Part shown: positions 35,004 to 44,002 of the stretch, piece by piece
How the letters are laid out: each line of letters begins with the position of its first letter
Position numbering within the stretch: the first letter of the stretch is position 1
NCBI RefSeq assembly: GCF_001941945.1
Contig: NZ_CP015583.1
Coordinates: forward strand, 733,001 to 797,000
DNA: 64,000 nucleotides
DNA from: Roseomonas gilardii
Lineage (GTDB): Bacteria > Pseudomonadota > Alphaproteobacteria > Acetobacterales > Acetobacteraceae
Direction of reading: 5' to 3'
The notes under the pieces: model-generated
Seen by the model: the letters and a program-made list of their open reading frames with translations, nothing else
What the model was told of the DNA's origin: nothing
The model's database searches: none
Translations under genes and position numbers: made by a program

Positions 35004-36095
35004 ATGACCATCCCCGCCATCCGAGTGACCCGCACCCTGGCGCCGAAGCAGCGCCCCGACGATGCCGACCTGACCTTCGGCAAGGTCATGACCGACCACA
35101 TGTTCCTGATGGACTACGAGGAGGGGAAAGGCTGGCACGACCCGCGCATCGTTCCCTATGGCCCGCTCAACATGGACCCCGCGACCTCGGTCCTGCATTA
35201 CGGGCAGACGGTGTTCGACGGGCTGAAGGCCTTTCGCGGCCAGGACGGGACGGTGCGCCTGTTCCGTGCGCAGCGGCATGCCGAGCGGCTGAACAGGTCC
35301 TGCGCCGCGCTCTGCATCCCGCCGATGGACCCGGAGCTGATCCGCCGCTCCTTCGAGGCGCTGGTGGCGGTGGACCATGACTGGGTGCCGCACCGGGCGG
35401 GGACCTCGCTCTATATCCGGCCGACGGTGGTGGCGACGGAGGTGCAGCTCGGCGTGCATCCGGCGCACCGGCTCACCTACTTCGTGATCTGCTCACCGGT
35501 CGGCGCCTATTACAAGGAAGGCGTGAAGCCGGTGAAGATCCTGGCCACGGACAAGTATGTCCGCGCCGTGCGCGGCGGGCTGGGCGAGGCCAAGACGGCG
35601 GCCAACTACGCGGCCTCCCTCGCCGCCGCGCAGGATGCCGAGGCGCAGGGCTATACCCAGGTGCTGTGGCTGGATGGCGTGGAGCGGCGCTACCTCGACG
35701 AGGTGGGCACCATGAACATCATGGTGAAGATCGGCGACGAGGTGATCACCCCGCCGCTGGCTGGCACCATCCTGGACGGCGTGACGCGGAACTCCATCCT
35801 GACCCTGCTGCGCGACTGGGGCGTGAAGGCCAGCGAGCGGCCGATCACCATCGACGAGGTGATGCAGGCCGGGCGCGACGGCACGCTGAAGGAGATGTGG
35901 GGCACGGGCACCGCCGCCGTGGTCTCGCCGGTCGGCCTGCTGGGCTACAAGGGCGAGAAGATCACCATCAATGGCGGCGAGACCGGGCCGCTGACGCAGA
36001 AGCTGTACGAGGCGATCGTGGCGATCCAGTACGGCACCGCGCCGGATGCCCATGGCTGGACGAGCGAGGTGAAGGTGCCGGCGGAGGCGTCGTAA
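35004..36095 (+). CDS. ilvE: branched-chain amino-acid aminotransferase
   Basis: PLP enzyme of the fold-IV class that interconverts leucine, isoleucine and valine with their 2-oxo acids. 363 residues from the ATG at 35004; a GTG two codons upstream is also possible. Motifs: DGLKAFRGQDGTVRLFR, the PLP lysine in GLGEAKTAANYAASL, QVLWLDGVERRYLDEVGTMN and GTGTAAVVSPVG. Length and motifs match the eukaryote-like (BCAT-II) bacterial subgroup. Monocistronic in appearance. Confidence 0.95.
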   Translation: MTIPAIRVTRTLAPKQRPDDADLTFGKVMTDHMFLMDYEEGKGWHDPRIVPYGPLNMDPATSVLHYGQTVFDGLKAFRGQDGTVRLFRAQRHAERLNRSCAALCIPPMDPELIRRSFEALVAVDHDWVPHRAGTSLYIRPTVVATEVQLGVHPAHRLTYFVICSPVGAYYKEGVKPVKILATDKYVRAVRGGLGEAKTAANYAASLAAAQDAEAQGYTQVLWLDGVERRYLDEVGTMNIMVKIGDEVITPPLAGTILDGVTRNSILTLLRDWGVKASERPITIDEVMQAGRDGTLKEMWGTGTAAVVSPVGLLGYKGEKITINGGETGPLTQKLYEAIVAIQYGTAPDAHGWTSEVKVPAEAS

Positions 36096-36399
36096 GGCGC
36101 TCCGGTTCGGGCGTTGCGCTGTTCCGGGGGGAAGGCGCTGCCTTCGCCCCCGGACCCCCCATCCGCCAGGACGCTGCGCGCCCTGGACCCGGTTCGTTGG
36201 CGCTTGCCGCGGCCGGATCTCGCCGGAGAGCCATGCTCTCCGGCGGGCTGCCGGCGCCGCGAGTGCGGGCAGGGTGTTTTTCTGTTTTCGGGGCCTCATT
36301 GATCCACCTGCGCTCAGGGATCAGGCCCGGGACCGGCCTTGCCGCGGAGTACCGGCGAAAGGCGGGGTCTGGGGAGGCGGCGCCTCCCCAGGGAGCCGC
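36096..36399. other. 304-base intergenic region between convergent genes
   Basis: G+C-rich, with a hairpin GGGGGAAGGCGCTGCCTTCGCC that can act as terminator for ilvE, then a 16-base element (CCCCCATCCGCCAGGA at 36156-36171) that recurs at 47101-47116. Nothing else recognised. Confidence 0.4.
36156..36171 (+). repeat. dispersed 16-base intergenic repeat, copy 1
   Basis: CCCCCATCCGCCAGGA, identical to 47101-47116. Both copies follow a coding region and a G/C-rich hairpin. Confidence 0.45.
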
Positions 36400-37422
36400 T
36401 CAGCGCCAGCCGAGGGCGGGGGCGACCTGCTTCAGGATGCCCTCGATGACATGGGCGCAGTATTCGACGCCGAGCTGGTTGGGGATGGTCAGCAGCAGGG
36501 TGTCGGCCTCGGCGATGGCCTCGTCCTCGCGGAGCTGGGCGATCAGGGCCTCGGGCTCGGCGGTGTAGCCGCGGCCGAAGATGGCACGGGTGCTGTCGCC
36601 GAGAAGGCCGACCTGGTCCTGCTCCTTGCCGCCACGGCCGAAATACTCGCGGTCCCGGTCGTCGAGCAGGGGGAAGATGCTGCGGCTGACGGAGACGCGC
36701 GGGGCGCGGTCGTGGCCGGCCTCCTTCCAGGCCTCGCGGTAGAGGCGGATCTGCTTCGCCTGCTGGATGTGGAAGGGCTCGCCGGTCTCGTCATCCTTGA
36801 GGGTGGAACTCTGCAGGTTCATGCCGAGCTTCGCCGCCCAGACGGCCGTGGCGTTGGAGCCGGAACCCCACCAGATGCGCTCGCGCAGCCCCTCGGAATA
36901 GGGCTCCAGCCGCAGCAGGCCGGGCGGGTTGGGGAACATCGGGCGCGGGTTGGGGCGGGCGAAGCCCTGGCCCTTCAGCACCTCCAGGAAGACCTCGGCA
37001 TGGCGGCGGCCCAGATCGGCATCCGTCTCGCCCTCGGCGGGGACGTAGCCGAAGTGGCGCCAGCCATCGATCACCTGCTCGGGCGAGCCGCGGCTGAGGC
37101 CGAGCTGGAGGCGGCCGTCGGAGATGAGGTCGGCGGCGCCGGCATCCTCCGCCATGTAGAGCGGGTTCTCGTAGCGCATGTCGATGACGGCGGTGCCGAG
37201 CTCGATCGTCTTCGTCCGCGCGCCCATGGCGGCGAGGAGCGGGAAGGGCGAGGCGAGCTGGCGGGCGAAATGGTGGACGCGGATATAGGCGCCGTCCGTG
37301 CCCAGTTCCTCGGCCGCGACGGCGAGGTCGATGGTCTGGTGCATGACGTCGGCGGCGCTGCGGGTGCCGGAATGCGGCGAGGGCGTCCAATGGCCGAAGG
37401 AGAGGAAGCCGATCTTCTTCAT
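36400..37422 (-). CDS. LLM class flavin-dependent oxidoreductase (luciferase-like monooxygenase)
   Basis: 340 residues of the bacterial-luciferase family, FMNH2-dependent with a TIM-barrel fold. N-terminal KKIGFLSFGHWTPSPHSG, then VHHFARQLASPFPLLAAMGART, GLSRGSPEQVIDG and WWGSGSNATAVWAAKLGMNL. Substrates of this subgroup (monooxygenases or coenzyme F420-like reductases) cannot be assigned by motif. It reads towards ilvE and is divergent from the chemoreceptor gene. Confidence 0.85.
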   Translation of the reverse strand: MKKIGFLSFGHWTPSPHSGTRSAADVMHQTIDLAVAAEELGTDGAYIRVHHFARQLASPFPLLAAMGARTKTIELGTAVIDMRYENPLYMAEDAGAADLISDGRLQLGLSRGSPEQVIDGWRHFGYVPAEGETDADLGRRHAEVFLEVLKGQGFARPNPRPMFPNPPGLLRLEPYSEGLRERIWWGSGSNATAVWAAKLGMNLQSSTLKDDETGEPFHIQQAKQIRLYREAWKEAGHDRAPRVSVSRSIFPLLDDRDREYFGRGGKEQDQVGLLGDSTRAIFGRGYTAEPEALIAQLREDEAIAEADTLLLTIPNQLGVEYCAHVIEGILKQVAPALGWR

Positions 37423-37799
37423 GGATTTCAGGGGTCCGGTGGGGCGGCGGAGCGGCCCCTTGCGCGAGGGTGGTCGGGAGGCGCCGGCCTGGGGAGCCTC
37501 GCCTGTCGCGGGGGATATGGTGCGGGTGCGGGCGGATGGTCATCATCGCGGGTGATGACCGTCATGGCGTGCTTCCGGACGCTGCCATCCTGGAGCGGAG
37601 CCCCGCGCCCCGCCGAGGAGACCTGAGGCCGGATCGCGAAGGTTCCGGCTTTCGCGGCCGCGTATTGGTACGCCGGATCGGTGGGTGGCCGATCGTTCCT
37701 TGTGATCACGAATTCTTGAGGAATGTGGAGCAGGCTTCCTTCCGGAGCTTCGGTGTCCGGGTGCGCCGGAGGCTTTCTTTCTGTCGATAAGGTCTTCTC
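37423..37799. promoter_or_regulatory. 377-base divergent region with an 8-7-8 inverted repeat
   Basis: Lies between the luciferase-like gene and the chemoreceptor. Contains GGTCATCA-tcgcggg-TGATGACC (37538-37560), a perfect inverted repeat, about 120 bases upstream of the luciferase-like ATG and 240 upstream of the chemoreceptor ATG. No convincing gene is seen in the stretch. Confidence 0.4.
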
Positions 37800-39494
37800 A
37801 TGTCACTGAACTTCCTGCGCGGGCTGACGATCCGCGCGCGCATCCTCATGGCGTTCGGCTGCGTACTTCTTTGCACGCTGATCCTGGGCGGCTTCGCCCT
37901 GAAGCAGATAGGGGAGGTGGCCCAGGTCGCGGCCGAGATCCGCGGCAACTGGCTGCCTTCGGTGCGCTACCTCGGCCAACTGGCCAGCAACAGCGAGCGG
38001 CTGCGCGGGGCCCAGAGCTCGCTCTTCCTGGCCCGGGACGAGGAGAACAAGAAGACCTTCCTGGAGGGGGGCCAGGCTGCCATGGAGGCAGCCAACGCCG
38101 CGCTGGAAGCCTACAGGCCCCTGGTCACGCCGGGCGAGGGGGCCATGCTCGCGACGCAGGTGATGGAGGACTGGAAGCAGGTCCTGCGGGCCCGCGACGA
38201 GTTCCTGACGCTCAAGCAGCGTGGCGACGGGGTGGCGCTGTCCGCGCTGCTGGAGGGGCCGGTCTCCCAGACCGCCCAGCAGCTGCGGACGTCCCTGGCC
38301 AAGCTGATCGAGGTGAACCGGCGTGGCGGGGAGGCGGCCTCGGTCTTGGCGGCGGAGGCGGAGCACACCGCCCGGATCGGAATCGCCGCCTCCGCCGCGC
38401 TGGCGGTGCTGCTGTGCCTGGGCTGCGGCTTTTCGATCGTGCGCGGCGTGTCGCGTCCGGTGAGGGACATGACCACCGCCATGGAGCGGTTGGCCGGGCA
38501 TGACCTGTCCGTGACGATCCCGGGCCTGGAGCGCCAGGACGAGATCGGCGGCATGGCGCGCGCCGTGGCGGTGTTCCGCGACAGCATGCAGACGGCGGAC
38601 CGGCTGGCGGCCGAGCAGGCGGCCGAGCACCAGGCGAGGGAGCAGAGGGCGGAGCGGATCGAGCGCCTCGTGCAGGGTTTCGAGACCCGTGCCGGCGGCA
38701 TGGTCGGCGTGCTGTCCGCCGCCGCGACCGAGCTGGAGGCGACCGCGCGCGGCATGCGTGCCACGGCCGAGCAGACCAACCATCAGGCCAGCGAGGTGAG
38801 CGGTGCCGCCGAGCAGGCGGGGCAGGGCGTGCAGACGGTGGCGGCCGCGGCCGAGGAGCTCGCCACCTCGATCCAGGAGATCAGCCGCCAAGTATCGCAG
38901 GCCGCCGGGGTGACCAACAAGGCGGTGGACGAGGCCCGGCGCACCAATGAGACGGTGCGGCTGCTGGCCGAAGGGGCTGCGCGGATCGGCGAGGTGGTGG
39001 GGCTGATCAGCAGCATCGCGGGCCAGACAAACCTGTTGGCGCTGAACGCCACGATCGAGGCGGCGCGGGCGGGCGAGGCCGGCAAGGGCTTCGCTGTCGT
39101 CGCCTCGGAGGTGAAGGCGCTGGCGGCCCAGACGGCGCGGGCGACGGAGGAGATCGGCGCGCAGATCGGCCAGATCCAGCAGGCCACCTCCGGTGCGGTG
39201 GTGGCGATCCAGAACATCGCCGCGACGATCGAGGAGGTGAGCGCGATCACGGTCACCATCGCCTCCGCGGTGGAGGAGCAGAGCGCGGCCACGGGTGAGA
39301 TCTCGCGGACGGTGAACCAGACCGCGTTGGCGACGGATGCGGTCGGACGCAACATCGTCGAGGTCAGTCGAGGAGCGAGCGACACCGGGGCGGCGGCGAC
39401 GCAGGTGCTGGGGGCCGCGGGCGATCTGTCGAAGCAGTCGGAGCAACTGACCCACGAGGTGCACGAGTTCACCACGGGGGTGAGGGCCGCCTGA
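37800..39494 (+). CDS. methyl-accepting chemotaxis protein
   Basis: 564 residues. TM1 at about 12-32, a periplasmic four-helix-bundle sensor at about 33-190, TM2 at about 192-214, a HAMP linker ([20 protein letters not shown]) and a cytoplasmic signalling domain whose tip reads [21 protein letters not shown] with the [16 protein letters not shown] continuation that docks CheA/CheW. The C-terminus lacks a CheB/CheR pentapeptide. No che genes nearby, so it is an orphan receptor feeding a system elsewhere. Ligand unknown. Confidence 0.94.
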   Translation: MSLNFLRGLTIRARILMAFGCVLLCTLILGGFALKQIGEVAQVAAEIRGNWLPSVRYLGQLASNSERLRGAQSSLFLARDEENKKTFLEGGQAAMEAANAALEAYRPLVTPGEGAMLATQVMEDWKQVLRARDEFLTLKQRGDGVALSALLEGPVSQTAQQLRTSLAKLIEVNRRGGEAASVLAAEAEHTARIGIAASAALAVLLCLGCGFSIVRGVSRPVRDMTTAMERLAGHDLSVTIPGLERQDEIGGMARAVAVFRDSMQTADRLAAEQAAEHQAREQRAERIERLVQGFETRAGGMVGVLSAAATELEATARGMRATAEQTNHQASEVSGAAEQAGQGVQTVAAAAEELATSIQEISRQVSQAAGVTNKAVDEARRTNETVRLLAEGAARIGEVVGLISSIAGQTNLLALNATIEAARAGEAGKGFAVVASEVKALAAQTARATEEIGAQIGQIQQATSGAVVAIQNIAATIEEVSAITVTIASAVEEQSAATGEISRTVNQTALATDAVGRNIVEVSRGASDTGAAATQVLGAAGDLSKQSEQLTHEVHEFTTGVRAA

Positions 39495-39572
39495 TCCCCT
39501 GGCAGCTCCCCTGGCGGCGGCTCCGGCCCGCATCGCCCGCGGCCTCCGGCGAGGGCCGTGTGGCGGGGTGGC

Positions 39573-40934
39573 TCAGCCGATGGCGGCGGCGTCGGGGCCG
39601 TTGAGGGCGAGTTCCAGCAGGGTTTCGAGGGCCGGGCGCAGGGCGGCTTCGGCGGGGGCGGCGAGGGCGAGGCGGACGGCATCGGGGGCGTGTCCGGGGC
39701 CGGCAGCGAACTCGGCGGCGGGGGAAACGGCGACGCGGCGGCGGGCGGCGGCGGCCACGAAGGTCTCGGCGTGCCAAGGGGCGGGCAGTTCGAGCCAGAG
39801 GTGATAGGCGCGCGGGTCGCCGCGCAGGGAAAGGCCGGCGCCGCCGAGGAGGCTGCGCGCCAGGGCGTTGCGGCGGCGGGCGTCCTGGCGCTTGCGGCGG
39901 ACAAGCTCCCCGACGCTGTCATCCTCCATCCAGGCGGTGGCGGCGGCGAGAGTGAAGCCCTGCGCTACCCAGCCGCCGACGCGCAGGGCGGCGGCGAGGC
40001 GAGGGCGCAGGGCGGGCGGGGCGGTGAGGATGCCCAGGGTCATGCCGGGGGCGACGCGCTTGGAGAGGCTGTCCACCAGGACGACGCGTTCCGGCGCATG
40101 GGCGGCCAGGGGCGGCAGGATGTCCTCCGCGAGGAAGCCATAGACGGAGTCCTCCACCACCAGGATGTCCAGGCTGCGGCAGAGGGCCGCGATCTCCCGA
40201 CGGCGGGCCTCCGGCATGCTGGGGCCGAGCGGGTTGTGCAGGTCCGGCTGCAGGTAGAGCAGGCGCAGGGGATGGGCGGCATGAGCGGCGGCCAGGGCAT
40301 CGGGGCGCAGGCCCTGCGCGTCCATGGCAATGGGGACGGGGGCGAGGCCGAGGCGAAGGGCGATGCCCTTGGCGAGCGGATAGGTCATGGCCTCCAGCCC
40401 CAGCCGCTCGCCGGGGGCGATGAGGGCGGTGAAGCAGGCGGAGAGGGCCTGCTGGCCGCGCCCGGCGAAGAGCAGGGAATCGGGGTCCGGCGCCCAGCCG
40501 GTTCGGGCGAGGAGACGGGCGGTGGCAGCGCGGGCGGCGGCGTCACCGGCGGCGGCGCCATGGGAAAGCAGGGGTTGCAGCGCCTCCGGCCCCGACAGGC
40601 GGGCGAGGGCGGGGGCGAGGAGGGCGCCCTGCTCGGGGAGGACGGAGAAGTTCACCTCCAGGTCGGTGATGGCGTCGGCATGAGTTTCGCGCGCCGGAAG
40701 GCCGGGCGGGGCGGGGGTGGCGCGCAGGAAGGTGCCGCGCCCGACCTCGCCCACCGCGATGCCGCGCCGGATGAGCTCGGCATAGACGCGGGAGGCGGTG
40801 GAGGGGGCGATGCCCTGGCGGTGGGCGTAGTCGCGGCTGGGGGGCAGGCGTTCGCCCGGCTGGCGGCGGCCGGCGGCGAGGTCCGCCGCAAGGTCATGGG
40901 CGAAGCGGTCGGCAAGGTCGCGGAAGTCGGTCAC
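39573..40934 (-). CDS. MocR/PdxR-type GntR regulator with aminotransferase domain
   Basis: 453 residues. N-terminal winged helix (about 1-75: RLPPSRDYAHRQGIAPSTASRVYAELIRRG) joined to a class-I aminotransferase fold with the PLP-binding lysine in VDSLSKRVAPGMTLG and the conserved NPLGPSMPEARRREIA strand. Such proteins sense PLP or amino acids and regulate neighbouring or own genes. A 5-7-5 inverted repeat lies directly before its start. The divergent neighbours are DUF1127 and PhzF genes, which are its likely targets. Confidence 0.9.
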   Translation of the reverse strand: MTDFRDLADRFAHDLAADLAAGRRQPGERLPPSRDYAHRQGIAPSTASRVYAELIRRGIAVGEVGRGTFLRATPAPPGLPARETHADAITDLEVNFSVLPEQGALLAPALARLSGPEALQPLLSHGAAAGDAAARAATARLLARTGWAPDPDSLLFAGRGQQALSACFTALIAPGERLGLEAMTYPLAKGIALRLGLAPVPIAMDAQGLRPDALAAAHAAHPLRLLYLQPDLHNPLGPSMPEARRREIAALCRSLDILVVEDSVYGFLAEDILPPLAAHAPERVVLVDSLSKRVAPGMTLGILTAPPALRPRLAAALRVGGWVAQGFTLAAATAWMEDDSVGELVRRKRQDARRRNALARSLLGGAGLSLRGDPRAYHLWLELPAPWHAETFVAAAARRRVAVSPAAEFAAGPGHAPDAVRLALAAPAEAALRPALETLLELALNGPDAAAIG

Positions 40935-40940
40935 CGGAAT

Positions 40941-40957
40941 ATTGTACCGAGAACAAT
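40941..40957. promoter_or_regulatory. ATTGT-N7-ACAAT inverted repeat before the MocR gene
   Basis: A perfect 5-7-5 inverted repeat, A+T-rich in a G+C-rich setting, 6 bases upstream of the MocR ATG and 69 bases from the DUF1127 ATG. A candidate MocR operator for both directions. Confidence 0.4.
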
Positions 40958-41025
40958 TGCGCGGTTGAAGGGTAAATCGGTGGCGTGCCAGAAAGTCATT
41001 CAGTGCAATTTGGTGCGATTCTCAG

Positions 41026-41292
41026 ATGTTCGGAGCAATTTTCGGGGTTGATCGGAGCAATCCGCCCTTTGACGGCCTGCCCGGGGCCTCAGCCTGGAGT
41101 GCGGTGGGACGGGCGATCGCGCGGCTTGCCGTCTGGCACCGCAACGCCGCGACGCGGCGGGTGCTGCGGGAGCTTCCGGAGCGGGAACTGGCCGATATCG
41201 GCCTGACGCCCATGGATGCGGCGATGGAGGCGAGCCGGCCCTTCTGGGATGGTTCCGCCGGGATCGTCGCCGAACGGGCGCGCCGGTCATGA
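41026..41292 (+). CDS. DUF1127 small protein
   Basis: 88 residues ending in the DUF1127 signature (WHRNAATRRVLRELPERELADIGLT). DUF1127 proteins in alphaproteobacteria are small basic RNA-binding regulators (for example CcaF1 in Rhodobacter). The acidic C-terminus here is longer than in the shortest members. The PhzF gene starts within its stop codon (4-base overlap), so it is cotranslated. Confidence 0.8.
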   Translation: MFGAIFGVDRSNPPFDGLPGASAWSAVGRAIARLAVWHRNAATRRVLRELPERELADIGLTPMDAAMEASRPFWDGSAGIVAERARRS

Positions 41293-42179
41293 GCGGCGGG
41301 CGCTATCGCTTCGTGACGGTGGATGTCTTCGCCTCGGAGCGCTACGCGGGCAATCCGCTGGCGGTGCTGCCGGATGCGGCGGGGCTGGACGGAGCGGCGA
41401 TGCAGCGCATCGCGCGGGAGTTCAACCTGTCCGAGACGGCCTTCGTGCTGCCGCCGGAGCAGGCCGGGCACCAGGCCAGGGTGCGGATCTTCACGCCGGC
41501 GCGGGAGATGCCCTTTGCCGGGCATCCGAATATCGGCACGGGATTCGTGCTGGCTTCGGAGGTTGCGGCGCGGGGCGAGGCGGTGCCGGAGGCGATGGTC
41601 TTCGAGGAGATTGCCGGGCTGGTGCCGGTGCGGCCGCTGCTGCGGGACGGCGCGGTGGCCGGGGCTTCGCTGGAGGCGCCGCAGGCCCTGTCGCGCCTCG
41701 GCACCTGTGGCGCGGCGGAGGTGGCGGCCTGTCTATCGCTGCGGGCGGAGGATGTGGTGGTGGCGGGCCATGCGCCGCAGGTCGTCTCGGTGGGCACGCC
41801 TTTCCTGGTGGTGGAACTGGCGGGACTGGGGGCGCTGGGGCGCATCCGGCCGGACCCGCTGGCCTGGAGCGGGACGCTGCCGCGCGACGGGGCCGGGTCG
41901 ATCTATGCCTATGTGCGGATGGCGGAAGGCGGGCTGCGTTCGCGCATGTTCACGCGCGAGCTGTATGAGGACCCGGCGACGGGAAGCGCCACGGCGACGG
42001 TGGCGGCCCTGCTGCTCGACCTGTCCGGGGAGGAACGGCTGGCGCTGCCGGTGCGGCAGGGGGTGGAGATGGGGCGGTCGAGCCTGTTGCGGGCGTGGGC
42101 CTGGCGTGAGGGCGGGACCGTCCGTGCCGGGGTAGCGGGGGACTGCGCGAGGGTGATGGAGGGGTGGCTGCTGGCCTGA
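41289..42179 (+). CDS. PhzF family phenazine biosynthesis-like isomerase
   Basis: 296 residues with two similar halves, as in PhzF and diaminopimelate epimerase. The catalytic glutamate is in FNLSETAFVLP near residue 45, the second-half signature in EDPATGSATATVAA. No other phenazine genes present, so the enzyme is one of the many PhzF relatives of unknown substrate. It overlaps DUF1127 by 4 bases. Confidence 0.9.
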   Translation: MSGGRYRFVTVDVFASERYAGNPLAVLPDAAGLDGAAMQRIAREFNLSETAFVLPPEQAGHQARVRIFTPAREMPFAGHPNIGTGFVLASEVAARGEAVPEAMVFEEIAGLVPVRPLLRDGAVAGASLEAPQALSRLGTCGAAEVAACLSLRAEDVVVAGHAPQVVSVGTPFLVVELAGLGALGRIRPDPLAWSGTLPRDGAGSIYAYVRMAEGGLRSRMFTRELYEDPATGSATATVAALLLDLSGEERLALPVRQGVEMGRSSLLRAWAWREGGTVRAGVAGDCARVMEGWLLA

Positions 42180-42310
42180 AGCGAGCGGCGTGGGCCTGTG
42201 CGATGTTGCCGTAAGATTGCCGAGTGTTTAAGTGGCGGCGTGGCGGGCGGTGGCGCCCGGCGGGATTCCGGCCGGGCCGTTTCGGCCGCGAGGGGAGCGA
42301 TTAAACGCCG

Positions 42311-42973
42311 ATGAGTCTGGATTGGTTGTTGGCCCTCGGGCAGGTGTTGTTGATCGACCTGGTTCTGGCCGGCGACAACGCGATCGTGGTGGGCATGGCG
42401 GCGGCCGGGCTGCCGCCGGACCAGCGGCGCAAGGCGATCCTGTGGGGCATCGGCGCCGCGACGATCATGCGGATCGGCTTCGCGGCGATCACCACGCAGC
42501 TCCTGGCGATCGTCGGGCTGACGCTGATGGGCGGCCTGCTGCTGCTCTGGGTCTGCTGGAAGATGTACCGCGAGCTGCGGGCGGGGCATGAGCAGGATGC
42601 CGGGGCCGAGGCCGCGCATGAGGCGGTGTCCGGCCATGCGGGTGCCGCGCCGGGGGCGCCGCGCAAGACGCTGGGCCAGGCGATCATCCAGATCCTGGTC
42701 GCGGATGTGTCCATGAGCCTCGACAACGTGCTGGCGGTGGCCGGCGCGGCGAAGGAGCATCTGGACGTGCTGGTGATCGGCCTTGCCATCTCGGTGGTGC
42801 TGATGGGCGTGGCGGCGACCTTCATCGCGAAGATGCTGGAGCGGTTCCGCTGGATCGCCTGGGTCGGGTTGCTGGTGATCCTCTACGTGGCACTGAACAT
42901 GATCTACGAGGGTTGGCACGAGGTCGGGCCGCATGTCTCGGCCTGGTTCGGCGGGGGCGCCGCCACGCGGTGA
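42311..42973 (+). CDS. TerC/YjbE family membrane protein, copy 1
   Basis: 220 residues with about seven helices. The two metal-site repeats of the family are visible: LVLAGDNAIVVGMAAAG near residues 19-35 and DVSMSLDNVLAVAGAA near 136-151. TerC relatives such as Alx/MeeF export manganese or load metal onto secreted enzymes. A second, related gene follows 393 bases later. A purine-rich GAGGGGAGCG precedes the start. I saw no clear yybP-ykoY manganese riboswitch upstream. Confidence 0.88.
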   Translation: MSLDWLLALGQVLLIDLVLAGDNAIVVGMAAAGLPPDQRRKAILWGIGAATIMRIGFAAITTQLLAIVGLTLMGGLLLLWVCWKMYRELRAGHEQDAGAEAAHEAVSGHAGAAPGAPRKTLGQAIIQILVADVSMSLDNVLAVAGAAKEHLDVLVIGLAISVVLMGVAATFIAKMLERFRWIAWVGLLVILYVALNMIYEGWHEVGPHVSAWFGGGAATR

Positions 42974-43046
42974 GGCCACGAGGCCGGGGGGGGCATGATG
43001 CCCCGGCCGGCGGGGCTCCGGCGGCGGAGTCCGGGATGGGTTCGAG

Positions 43047-43076
43047 GGGCGGGATGCCGGTGCATCCCGCCCTTTT
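43047..43076 (+). terminator. terminator between the two TerC genes
   Basis: GGGCGGGATG pairs perfectly with CATCCCGCCC over a 6-base loop, followed by TTTT, so the second TerC gene needs its own promoter. Confidence 0.85.
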
Positions 43077-43366
43077 CCGTTCCTGGCGGCTTCCGTACCC
43101 AAGGGGGGCTAACCGAGGGGAGGGTGTGATCCTTGCCGGCCGTTCATGCGGAGAAGCGCCGGAAAAGGCCCGGAGATGACGCCGTCGGAGCAGGACGGGA
43201 CCGGCGGATGCCGCGGAAGCGGCCATGCCGCCTTGATTCGGCGCGGCTTTCTGCCCCCGGGTACATTCCAGGCCGCATGGAACCGGTCTAGCTTCGCCGT
43301 CATCTGGGAAGGGCGCTGCACCTCGCCGGGAGGGCTCCCGCACGCGTCCGGTGAGGAAATGCGGAT
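43077..43366 (+). other. 290-base leader of TerC copy 2
   Basis: Holds the promoter and 5' leader of the second TerC gene. I looked for a manganese-type or other known riboswitch core and did not find one I could defend. Confidence 0.35.
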
Positions 43367-44002
43367 ATGGAATCGCTGACCGGGATGCTGCCCGGGCTGC
43401 TGGAGATCATCTGGCTCAACATCATCCTGTCCGGCGACAACGCGGTGGTGATCGGACTGGCGGCGGCGGGGCTGCCGGCGCACCAGCGCGCCAAGGCGGT
43501 GCTGTTCGGCGTCATCGCGGCGGCGGTGCTGCGGATCGTCTTCTCGGTCTTCGCCACGCTGCTGCTGTCGCTGTGGTGGATCGACCTGCTCGGCGGCGCG
43601 GCGCTGCTCTACATCGCCTGGAACTTCTGGCGGGAGCTGCGCAGCAAGGACGAGGAGGAGGAAGGGCACGGCAAGGCCGCCGAGAAGACGATCTGGCAGG
43701 CGCTGTGGCAGATCATCCTGGCCGACGTGTCGATGAGCCTGGACAACGTGCTGGCCGTGGCGGCGGTGGCGCGCAACGACCTGCCGCTGCTGGTCGTCGG
43801 GCTGCTGATTTCCATCATCATGATGGGCGTGCTGGGCGGGCTGCTGGCCAAGCTGCTCGATCGCTGGCGGTGGGTCGCCTATCTGGGCGTCTTCCTGATC
43901 CTCTATGTGGGCCTGCAACTGATCTGGGAGGGCCTTGTGTCGGCCAATCTCGTCTTGAACCTCGGACTGCCGCTGCCCGTTCCGGCGGAGGGGCATTCGT
44001 GA
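43367..44002 (+). CDS. TerC/YjbE family membrane protein, copy 2
   Basis: 211 residues. Same architecture as the gene at 42311: NIILSGDNAVVIGLAAAG and DVSMSLDNVLAVAAVA, with the acidic loop KDEEEEGHGKAAEK between the halves. It starts MESLTGMLPGLLEIIWL. The stop overlaps the GTG of a lipoprotein gene, which suggests the two act together. Roughly half its residues match copy 1 by eye, so the pair is an old tandem duplication. Confidence 0.88.
   Translation: MESLTGMLPGLLEIIWLNIILSGDNAVVIGLAAAGLPAHQRAKAVLFGVIAAAVLRIVFSVFATLLLSLWWIDLLGGAALLYIAWNFWRELRSKDEEEEGHGKAAEKTIWQALWQIILADVSMSLDNVLAVAAVARNDLPLLVVGLLISIIMMGVLGGLLAKLLDRWRWVAYLGVFLILYVGLQLIWEGLVSANLVLNLGLPLPVPAEGHS

Noticed and set aside
41031-41062. 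Repeated CGGAGCAAT motif as a regulatory direct repeat
   Set aside because: Both copies lie within the first codons of the DUF1127 gene and the spacing is not that of known operators.
43077-43366. yybP-ykoY manganese riboswitch before a TerC gene
   Set aside because: TerC genes often have one, but the conserved core could not be found in either TerC leader.
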